Source: Microcaldota archaeon (GTDB lineage: Archaea; Micrarchaeota; Micrarchaeia; Anstonellales; Bilamarchaeaceae). From it: a stretch of DNA of 64,000 nucleotides. Below the pieces are notes generated by a model. The model was not told the origin of the DNA and did no database searches. It worked only from the letters and a program-made list of their open reading frames with translations. Positions 8,579 to 15,824 of this stretch are shown here, in pieces (the first letter of the stretch is position 1; every line of letters begins with the position of its first letter). Both the position numbers and the translations under genes were made by a program. The stretch lies in NCBI GenBank assembly GCA_016932815.1, contig JAFGCC010000013.1, positions 1-64,000 of the forward strand. The letters run 5' to 3'.

Positions 8579-8728
8579 CATTGTGTGTAACTCGGTAAGC
8601 GGGCCACACAATCGGAATACTCTCCTTCTTACCAACTCATGCTGTGTGGCCCGGAAACTGTGTGTGGCTCAGATAAGTCGGGCCACCGGGCCCGGGAGCC
8701 ACACGCAGTTTGGGAGTTACGCACAATG
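8579..8728. ncRNA. Highly structured non-coding block, candidate RNA of unknown class
   Basis: Three long inverted repeats fit one three-way-junction fold. The outer stem pairs CATTGTGTGTAACTC (8579-8593) with GAGTTACGCACAATG (8714-8728). Inside, CGGGCCACACA (8600-8610) pairs perfectly with TGTGTGGCCCG (8643-8653), and AAACTGTGTGTGGCTC (8655-8670) pairs with GAGCCACACGCAGTTT (8696-8711). A further CGGGCC/GGCCCG helix caps the last arm. The non-Watson-Crick positions would be G-U pairs if transcribed from one strand. I do not recognise SRP RNA, RNase P RNA or a clear H/ACA signature. Strand is undetermined. Confidence 0.5.
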
Positions 8729-8750
8729 AGGTTCACCCAAAGAAAAACAT

Positions 8751-9539
8751 TTATGAGTATTGTCTCTTCCCTTTCCCGTCTTTAGGCGGTCTGTTTCCGC
8801 CTTTTTTGCGCTTGCGCCTCTTCAATTGGTCGATGTAGATTTGCATCCTCGCAATCTGCCCCGAGAGCCTCTGGACCTCCCTGTCCCTGCTCGCCTCAAT
8901 TGAGCGGGATGATGTTGCGCGCGCAAGCTTCTCCTCCAGGGTGGCATTCTTTGCCCGCTCCATCTCAAGCGCCTTGCGCAGGTTGGCGTTTTCCCCAAGC
9001 AGCAAAAGAAGCCTGGGCTCCTTCTGGGAAAGAGCGCTCCCGCCTGGGGCACCCTCCCCCTTCTTTGAGCCTCCCCCTAGACGCGTATCCTTTGGCTTCC
9101 CCCTTGCCTCCAGCATGAACTGCGCCTCGCTTACCTTGTGCCCCTGCAAGAACAGGTGCTTCAATTCATCCTTGTCCACAGGGGAATCCGCATTGGAAAT
9201 TCGGCGCAGGGTATTCTCATAATTCCGGTAGGCTTTTACCGATGCGGCGTAGGCGTCGCGGATGTGCGGGTCGGAAATATCCCTGCCGATTTTCTTTTTT
9301 TCCTCCACGCTCAGGCTGCGCGAAGGCGAGAAAACACGGACGTGGAAGCGCGAGGCAATCTTCAAAACGGACGAGGGGGCCGGGGAAACGTCGGTGGCGA
9401 TTATCGATGGCTTGCCGAATGAGGAGATTATGCGCACCAAATCCTCGTGCGATAATTCCTTTGCGCAACCCGTTTTCACGGCATTCCCGTTTAAGTCCAG
9501 AATTGAGTATGCGGTGTAAACTCCCGGGTCTATGCCCAC
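8751..9539 (-). CDS. RuvC/YqgF-like (RNase H fold) protein with C-terminal coiled coil, COG2433/DUF460-like
   Basis: 262 aa. The N-terminus (IVGIDPGVYTAYSILDL) is the first strand and acidic residue of an RNase H/RuvC-like fold. ATDVSPAPSSVLKIASRF and ISDPHIRDAYAASVKAY match the later acidic motifs of archaeal COG2433 proteins. Residues about 170-245 form a charged coiled coil ending in a Lys-rich tail. Typical family members are longer, so this is a short version. The gene overlaps the 3' end of the GlmU-like gene by a few bases. GTG at 9539 is the likely start; an in-frame stop lies twelve bases upstream. Probably a nucleic-acid-processing enzyme; function unproven. Confidence 0.7.
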   Translation of the reverse strand: MGIDPGVYTAYSILDLNGNAVKTGCAKELSHEDLVRIISSFGKPSIIATDVSPAPSSVLKIASRFHVRVFSPSRSLSVEEKKKIGRDISDPHIRDAYAASVKAYRNYENTLRRISNADSPVDKDELKHLFLQGHKVSEAQFMLEARGKPKDTRLGGGSKKGEGAPGGSALSQKEPRLLLLLGENANLRKALEMERAKNATLEEKLARATSSRSIEASRDREVQRLSGQIARMQIYIDQLKRRKRKKGGNRPPKDGKGKRQYS

Positions 9540-9551
9540 AATCAGGTGCAG

Positions 9552-10781
9552 TCACTCACCCTGCGCGTAAACGTATTCCTGCTTCGCAAAAACCTTGGTG
9601 TGCGGCTTCAGGTTGCGCGTAACATTCACGTTCGAGCCAACCCAGCAGCCGTTTCCTATCGTCTTTCCGGGCATCGTGCACGCTAGCACCCCGAATTTCA
9701 CGTCGTCCCCTATTATTGCGCCAAGCTTCTTCCTCCCCGAATTTACCCAGCCCTTCTCGGTTAGGACGTTCACGTTCTCGGAATCAAAGCGGTAGTTCGC
9801 AATCTGGGTGCCAGAGCCGAAATTCACGCCCGAACCGACCACGCTGTCCCCTATGTAGGAGAGGTGCTTTGCGTTAACGTTGTCAAAGAGTATGCTGCTT
9901 TTTATGGTGGTTGATTCTCCCACGTTGCAGTTTTCCCCTATGGAAACGTTTCCCTTTATGCAGGCGTGGGGGCCTATGACCGAGTTCCTGCCCACATACA
10001 GGTTCCCGTCTATGTGCGAATCTATTATCTTCGCCCCCTCTTCCATTATGAGCTTGCCCTTGATTGAGGAGTTCTCTATCGTTCCTATCTTCGCTCCGGC
10101 TTCAGAAAGGAGCCGCTCATTTAGCTCAAATAGGTTCCATGGGTACCCGGCATCCATCCAGAAGCCATCCACCTCTATTGCGTCCGCTCCAAGAAAAGCG
10201 TCCACTATTTCGTATTCGCCCCGCGGGGAAGTGCCCAGGGATTTTAGCTCCCTGAATATCTGCGGGCCAAATGCGTAAACGGAGATGTTAGCGAGGTCCG
10301 AAGGCGGGTTCTCGGGCTTCTCAAAGAATTCCTGTATCTTGCCGCCTTCCACTTTCGCAACCCCGAACCTTGAGGGGTTTGCCACCCTCTTTAGCGCAAT
10401 CGTCTTTCCCCCATTGACATGGGAATCCATCACTTTCTTGTAGATTGAGGAATCGCACACGTTGTCGGCTGCGACCATGAGGAAGTCTTCCTTTGCCGCA
10501 TATTCTTGTGCGCAAAGGAGTGCTGCGCCCGTGCCGTCTTTTTCCCCCTGCTCTATGAAGGTTAGTTTCATTCCGCAGTCGTTCTCGCTAAGGTAGTCGG
10601 TTACCATCTCCTTTTTGTATTTGACCACTATGGCGGCCTCGGAGATTCCCGCCTCCCTGAGCCTGCACAAAACGTGCGAAATGAGGGGCGCTCCGGCAAC
10701 GCACAGCATGGCCTTTGGCCGGGTATATGTGAGGGGGCGCATCCTTTTGCCTTCCCCTGCTGCAAGAACGACTGCTTTCAA
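9552..10781 (-). CDS. glmU: Bifunctional sugar-1-phosphate nucleotidylyltransferase / acetyltransferase (archaeal GlmU-like)
   Basis: 409 aa. The N-terminal nucleotidyltransferase domain starts AVVLAAGEGKRMRPLTYTRPK (activation-loop GxGxR and catalytic Lys) and includes AADNV for metal binding. From about residue 235 a left-handed beta-helix of hexapeptide repeats follows (e.g. IGPHACIKGNVSIGENCNVG), the acetyltransferase half. In archaea such enzymes make UDP-GlcNAc from glucosamine-1-P. The neighbouring GlmM-like mutase supplies that substrate, supporting the assignment. The start is TTG, shortly after an AGGTGGTGAG ribosome-binding site. Confidence 0.88.
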   Translation of the reverse strand: MKAVVLAAGEGKRMRPLTYTRPKAMLCVAGAPLISHVLCRLREAGISEAAIVVKYKKEMVTDYLSENDCGMKLTFIEQGEKDGTGAALLCAQEYAAKEDFLMVAADNVCDSSIYKKVMDSHVNGGKTIALKRVANPSRFGVAKVEGGKIQEFFEKPENPPSDLANISVYAFGPQIFRELKSLGTSPRGEYEIVDAFLGADAIEVDGFWMDAGYPWNLFELNERLLSEAGAKIGTIENSSIKGKLIMEEGAKIIDSHIDGNLYVGRNSVIGPHACIKGNVSIGENCNVGESTTIKSSILFDNVNAKHLSYIGDSVVGSGVNFGSGTQIANYRFDSENVNVLTEKGWVNSGRKKLGAIIGDDVKFGVLACTMPGKTIGNGCWVGSNVNVTRNLKPHTKVFAKQEYVYAQGE

Positions 10782-10898
10782 CTCACCACCTATGCACAGG
10801 ATAGGGGGGAATTAACTATTTAAATTAAATGGGGAATGCGCAACTTTGCCCATCTCCTAGGATAACAAGCCGGTGTGGGGGGCGGGGCATGGCGGAGG

Positions 10899-11204
10899 CT
10901 ATTTCCGGATGCCTTCTGTGAGGGGCTGCTGCTTACGGAAATTTTCCATGTCAAATGAGGGGTGGAACGGGTCAAGTGTGGAATTTGCCAGTGGCTCAAG
11001 GGGCAGTTCCCTGGGAAGCGCGCACATATCTATCCGGAATACGCGCAACTGCACTCCCGCGAAGCTTTCAACACATTTTACTGCAAAGCGGCTCTCGAGT
11101 TTTCCATCCGGCCGCCCCCTCTTTCTTGCGGCGTTCGCCCTCCCCACCAGCCGTTCCGCCTTTTGCATGTCCATGCGGGGCCTTGGCTGCGCCTTGTGCT
11201 CCAT
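10899..11204 (-). CDS. Small hypothetical protein
   Basis: 101 aa, unrecognised. It lies between glmM and the GlmU-like gene on the same strand. The N-terminal half is basic (KAERLVGRANAARKRGRP); the C-terminal half is mixed. An AT-rich CCTTTTTATTCG about 30 bases upstream may be its promoter. Competing plus-strand ORFs here are Pro/Arg/Ser-rich and look like antisense shadows. Coding status is moderately supported only. Confidence 0.45.
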   Translation of the reverse strand: MEHKAQPRPRMDMQKAERLVGRANAARKRGRPDGKLESRFAVKCVESFAGVQLRVFRIDMCALPRELPLEPLANSTLDPFHPSFDMENFRKQQPLTEGIRK

Positions 11205-11292
11205 GCAGCTAATTGGAATTGGGAAACGAATAAAAAGGGCCTGTCACAAAACGTGCCGGGCGAATTGATGCAACGGTTTTTTCCGGAACGCA

Positions 11293-12594
11293 TTAAACGG
11301 CGGATTCAATTAGCTTCCTTGCCTGCGCGTGCACCCTATCAAGCGTTTCCTTTTCCTTTGCCTCCATTGTGAGGCGGATTATGGGCTCGGTTCCGGATGG
11401 GCGTATTAGCACCCAGTAGTCTTCTGAGTCCACGCGGATTCCATCTATATTGCTCACTTTTCCTTCAATAGAGATGTTTTCCAAGATGCGCTCCATCGCC
11501 TTCTTCCTGTCATTTGTGGGATACTTCTCGCGCACCATTGGGTAAGGGGAGAATGAGGATGCAAGTTCGGATATTTTCCCTTTTTGCGCGAAAATCTCCA
11601 GGAATTTTGCGGCTCCGAGCACCCCATCGGGTACGTGCACGCCATCTGCGTAAACGAATTCCCCTGCCGGCTCTCCCCCGAATATCGCATTCTCCCTCTC
11701 AAGTGCATCCCCAACGTACGTACTGCCTACGGGGGTAATCACCAGTTCCCCACCCCCCTGCGCCACCGCATCCTTTATGATGAGGGAGGATTCAACCGTG
11801 CTTATGACCTTCCCCTTCTTCCCCCCAAGCTCATGCAGAATCATCATTGAGAGCTGCACATCCATGTTCACGAAGTTCCCCTTTTCATCTATTAGGGCAA
11901 TCCTGTCCCCGTCCCCATCGTGCGCAAGGCCCATGTCCGCTCCCTCTTTGATTACCTTCTTGCGCAAAGCCGAAAGATTCGCCTCCGATGGCTCGGATGG
12001 GCGCGCAAATCCCCTCTCCTGCATGTTCATGGGGATTACCTCGCAGCCTAGTTCACGCAGCACCCTGGGGGTTATGCCGCATGCTGCCCCGTTGCAGTCG
12101 AGGGCCACTTTCGGCTTCCTTTTGGAGATTGCATCCATATCCACCTGGGAAAGAACGAACTTTATGTATTCTTCTTCAAGCATCCCATCAGCCAAAATGC
12201 TGCCGGTTTTGTCCCAGGAGGATAATCTGGGCCCCGCATTGTATTTTGATATGCAGGCGTTCTCGCCCTCTTTGTTTATCTCTTTCCCTTCTGCAATGAG
12301 TTTGAGCCCGTTGTATTGGGGGGGATTGTGGGAAGCGGTAATCATGAGCCCGTTGCACTTATGCTTTAGTGTTGCATAAGCAAGAGCGGGGGTGGGGACT
12401 AGCCCCAGGGAAATCGCATTTGCGCCTGCGCACGTTGCGCCTGCCATTGCCGCTTTCTCCAGTATCGGGCTAGTCTCCCGCGTATCCCTGCCTATTGCGA
12501 GGGCGGAGCCTGCAAACGCATTTGCAATCCGCATGGACAGTTCTGGGGTTATTTCTCCCCCGTACAAACCTCGGATTCCGGAAGTCCCAAACAT
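11293..12594 (-). CDS. glmM: Phosphoglucosamine mutase / phosphohexomutase
   Basis: 433 aa alpha-D-phosphohexomutase. The catalytic serine loop is TASHNPPQYNG, the magnesium loop DGDGDRIAL, the sugar-specificity loop GGEPAGEF, and the phosphate-binding loop RPSGTEPIIR near the C-terminus. It interconverts hexosamine-6-P and hexosamine-1-P (or Man/Glc-P). The GEPAGE loop and the adjacent GlmU-like gene favour the glucosamine role in UDP-GlcNAc synthesis. ATG 12594 follows an in-frame TTG used in the ORF track. Confidence 0.9.
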   Translation of the reverse strand: MFGTSGIRGLYGGEITPELSMRIANAFAGSALAIGRDTRETSPILEKAAMAGATCAGANAISLGLVPTPALAYATLKHKCNGLMITASHNPPQYNGLKLIAEGKEINKEGENACISKYNAGPRLSSWDKTGSILADGMLEEEYIKFVLSQVDMDAISKRKPKVALDCNGAACGITPRVLRELGCEVIPMNMQERGFARPSEPSEANLSALRKKVIKEGADMGLAHDGDGDRIALIDEKGNFVNMDVQLSMMILHELGGKKGKVISTVESSLIIKDAVAQGGGELVITPVGSTYVGDALERENAIFGGEPAGEFVYADGVHVPDGVLGAAKFLEIFAQKGKISELASSFSPYPMVREKYPTNDRKKAMERILENISIEGKVSNIDGIRVDSEDYWVLIRPSGTEPIIRLTMEAKEKETLDRVHAQARKLIESAV

Positions 12595-12649
12595 CAAAGG
12601 GAAAATGGGCGGGAAGGAAATATAATGGTTGCTGTATCCATCGGCTTCC

Positions 12650-15649
12650 TCACTCTTCTGCCTTGCGCGAGCCTGGGAGGAAATTCTTCATCGCCAGGTA
12701 CAGGATTGCCCCTCCGATTGCCAGCGCAAAGAGCCAGCCTGCCGCAGAGAGGCTAAGCCGGGTTTCCCCTTCCTCCCCCGCATCCGCCCGCCCGGATTCT
12801 GCGCTAAAGAGGAGGTTGTAAATCTGGTCTGGGATTGAAGAAGCGGGAAGAACCCCCTGGCCTTCCCTCTCGCCAGCGCCATCCCCGCCTTCACCGCCTT
12901 CGGAGCCTGGAACTTCCTGGGCCCCTTCGGGCTTGTTGCTTCCGCCTAGTGTCCCACCCTCTGGGGCCTGCGGCGGGGACTGCCCTTCTTCTACGCTCAC
13001 GCAAATATAAGAGCTGCATTCCTCATCCTCCTGGCAGTCGGAATCGTAAACGCACTCGGGAGGCACGCATTCGCAGGAAACGCAGGTTTCGCCAGCCCCG
13101 GTGCACCCGGAATCCGAAAGGCACGCGTCTCCCGGAAGCACGCACCCTCCATCAAGGCATTCCTCGCATTCTCCGCAGCCGGAAGCGCTAGTGCACCCAG
13201 GCTCATAGTAAACTTCAACGCATTCGTAATCCTTGCAAACATGCCCATCCCCGCAGTCCGAATCCCGGGTGCACTCTGGAGCGATGCATTCGCAGGAAAC
13301 GCAGGTGTAGCCTGCTTCGCAGTCCGAATCGGAGAGGCACGCGCCGCCTGGGAGGGCGCACTCATGGGAGCGGCAGGCTTCGCAGTCCCCGCAATCCGAA
13401 GAAGTGAAGCACTCGTAATCTCCCGCGTCGCTCCCCCCATCTTCATCTGGGGAGGGGCTAAGCGCCTGCACCAGGGGCAAATAATCGGTCATCCCAAACG
13501 CGAAGAAATTAGTTTCCCCGATTCCATCATCGTCTTCATCCGTTCCCGTGTAGTTGGAATACCAGTTCCCCCCGGAGCAGTTGCCGCCTACTATGGAGTG
13601 GTTGCCTTCCCCGCAGGAGAGGGAGGTGTTGAGGTAATTGTCCGAACTATCACAATATATGGGGATGCCGGAATCAGTTGCATTGAGTATGTTGTCGTAA
13701 ACCAGGGTCCCCGTGCTATAAGGCAGGGAGAGCTGGTAGAGGAGGTTGTTGTAGAACTTGTTGTGGGCCATCGTAGCGCCCGTGGTATAATAAAGCTTGA
13801 AGCCGCTCCCGTTGTAAGCAGGGTACCCAATCCACGTACTGTCCCATGGGTCGATACTGGAAGGCTGGCTGAAGCCGTAGCCGTTGTTGTATGCCGTATT
13901 GTTCTCCACTATATTGTAATCGGCCCAGTACATCTCGAATCCGTCTCCCTTGTTGTTGTATGCGGTGTTGTTTGCGAATACCGAATTCCAGGCGCAGATG
14001 TAGACGCCCTGGAAATCGTTGTTGTAGGCGGTATTGCCGAAATATAGGTTATCGTTGTACCAGACGTTGATGGAGAAGCCCATGAGGGAACTGTGCCCGG
14101 TATTGTTCTCAAAATTGTCGTACTCCGAGGAAGCTGCCACGAATGAATAGCACTCGTTGTCGTAGGCGAGGTTCCCTGAAACGTTGGTGTGGTTGGAGTA
14201 CTCTCCCACGAAGAATCCGTACCTGGTCCCGTGCGCGGTTGAGGAGCTTACGGTTGCGTAATTGGTGTGCTCAAGATAAAGCCCGTTGTTTGGAATCGTG
14301 GATGAGGGAACCAGGGTGACGTTGGTTATGTTGGAGTAGTGGGCTGCGCAAAGGAAAATCTCCGATGCGGTAATGCCGCTTAGCTCAACCGGCTCATTGT
14401 AGAAATATATCGGGTACCCCTCCGAACCGGTAAGGTTCTCGATTACGTGGTTGCAATGGTTGGGGTCGGTGTCCCAGGCGATTGAGTGCCCGACATCGAA
14501 ATCCATGAGCTTGTTGCCAGCGGCAGTGCTGTTTGCGATTGTGACGTTCTCGGACTGGTGCAGGAGGAACCCGTACGCATTTCCGGAAGACTCGGAGTCC
14601 GTGATTGTCACGTTTTCAGAATAATAGACGATTATGCCATTGCTGTATTCGCTCCCGCTGTCCACGGTTACGTTGGTGAGGGTCGAATCGTCAGCATTGC
14701 AAAGGAAGACCATGGACGCTTCCAGGTTGCTCCAGGAAACAGATTCGTTTGAATAATATATGGGGAGCCCGCCGCTCCCGATGTTGTCTACGAAGAGGTT
14801 GTTGCAGGAGCCCACCTTGTCCCCATACATCCAAATGTCCCGCCCCCACTGCCAGTAGGAAAGCGAGCCGCACCCGTGGCGGGAAATCGTGGAAATCGTG
14901 TTGTTGAAAAAGACGTTCCCAGTCGGCGAGCCCGAGTCCACATTAAGCACCGTGAGCCCATCTGGGACGTTGTATATCGTGTTGTTTAGGATGCTGTTGT
15001 TCTGGCTTGGGACATTCACCCCGCTGTGGAAGTCTATTGCGGACTCAACGCAGTCGTGGAGGATGTTGTACGATATTGAATTGCGATGCGAGCCGCCGAT
15101 TTCTATGCACTGCTGGGCAGTTTCGTAGATGGTGTTGTTTTCAATGTAGCTGTCGGTGGAGTAATCAAAGGTTATCCCCTCATGGGAGTTGTTGTACACG
15201 GTATTGTTTGAGAAGGTGCTGTTTGCAAAATAGTAGAGGTGCACCCCGTCATAGGTCGTGTTGAAGATTGTGAAGTTGGAAATTAGGCAGTTGCTTGTGG
15301 TCCTAAAGCGGACTCCGTCGCGGAATCCGTTAATGCCGCAATTGAGCGCGGTCACGTTTCCCCTGGAGCTAGCATACACCCCATATCCAGTAGTGCCCCC
15401 GTATATCCAGTTGCCCTGGCAGTCAAAAACCTTGTTGCTAAAGCTTGTGGGGTTGTTTATGCAGCTCCCGCTCGCAGATGATAGCGAGGAGTTGAGGTAA
15501 ACCGTGCTATAGCTCCCGTTGTTTAGTGCGGAAATGCAGTCTGCGCACGTGGTGTTGCAGTAGAGCGCGCCATTGTATTCATGGTACGCGAAAGACACTC
15601 CGAGAGCTAAGAATAATACTGAGGCCAGGAAAACTGCGGATTTTTTCAT
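12650..15649 (-). CDS. Large surface protein: signal peptide, parallel beta-helix, Cys-rich repeats, C-terminal membrane anchor
   Basis: About 999 aa from ATG 15649 (MKKSAVFLASVLFLALGVSF, a clear signal peptide, with an AT-rich TATA box about 25 bases upstream). The track ORF adds 31 upstream residues that I reject. Residues about 70-720 are NosD/PbH1-type right-handed beta-helix repeats dense in Asn, Thr and Tyr (ENNTIYE, NNTAYNN patterns) and many N-glycosylation sequons. Residues about 750-900 contain repeated CxxDxDC and CVSCEC Cys-rich modules resembling Dickkopf/EGF-like knots. A Glu/Gly/Pro linker leads to one TM helix (FALAIGGAILYLAM) and a basic tail. Probably an outer-surface adhesin or glycan-binding protein. 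Confidence 0.8.
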   Translation of the reverse strand: MKKSAVFLASVLFLALGVSFAYHEYNGALYCNTTCADCISALNNGSYSTVYLNSSLSSASGSCINNPTSFSNKVFDCQGNWIYGGTTGYGVYASSRGNVTALNCGINGFRDGVRFRTTSNCLISNFTIFNTTYDGVHLYYFANSTFSNNTVYNNSHEGITFDYSTDSYIENNTIYETAQQCIEIGGSHRNSISYNILHDCVESAIDFHSGVNVPSQNNSILNNTIYNVPDGLTVLNVDSGSPTGNVFFNNTISTISRHGCGSLSYWQWGRDIWMYGDKVGSCNNLFVDNIGSGGLPIYYSNESVSWSNLEASMVFLCNADDSTLTNVTVDSGSEYSNGIIVYYSENVTITDSESSGNAYGFLLHQSENVTIANSTAAGNKLMDFDVGHSIAWDTDPNHCNHVIENLTGSEGYPIYFYNEPVELSGITASEIFLCAAHYSNITNVTLVPSSTIPNNGLYLEHTNYATVSSSTAHGTRYGFFVGEYSNHTNVSGNLAYDNECYSFVAASSEYDNFENNTGHSSLMGFSINVWYNDNLYFGNTAYNNDFQGVYICAWNSVFANNTAYNNKGDGFEMYWADYNIVENNTAYNNGYGFSQPSSIDPWDSTWIGYPAYNGSGFKLYYTTGATMAHNKFYNNLLYQLSLPYSTGTLVYDNILNATDSGIPIYCDSSDNYLNTSLSCGEGNHSIVGGNCSGGNWYSNYTGTDEDDDGIGETNFFAFGMTDYLPLVQALSPSPDEDGGSDAGDYECFTSSDCGDCEACRSHECALPGGACLSDSDCEAGYTCVSCECIAPECTRDSDCGDGHVCKDYECVEVYYEPGCTSASGCGECEECLDGGCVLPGDACLSDSGCTGAGETCVSCECVPPECVYDSDCQEDEECSSYICVSVEEGQSPPQAPEGGTLGGSNKPEGAQEVPGSEGGEGGDGAGEREGQGVLPASSIPDQIYNLLFSAESGRADAGEEGETRLSLSAAGWLFALAIGGAILYLAMKNFLPGSRKAEE

Positions 15650-15824
15650 GTTCTTGGAAACTGCGATATAAAATAAAAATCTATTGCTTGGAGCCCCCTG
15701 CCTCCAAGGGATTCTGCGCTTGCCATGCGGGGAATTGGGCAATAAGGCGCGCAGGGGCGTGCGCCTATGGGAGTTCTGCGACTTTTATAAGTGTATGCCA
15801 ATAGAGTATATGACGGTGTGAACG

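Noticed and set aside
8579-8728. SRP RNA or RNase P RNA at the structured block
   Set aside because: Too short, and the conserved SRP helix 8 loop and RNase P core motifs are not visible.
10873-11372. Plus-strand ORFs of 131 and 136 aa
   Set aside because: Pro/Ser/Arg-rich and overlapping a more protein-like minus-strand frame and the glmM 3' end.
13241-14047. 268-aa plus-strand ORF
   Set aside because: Antisense to the beta-helix protein; Val/Ile-rich composition arises from the complementary Asn/Thr codons.
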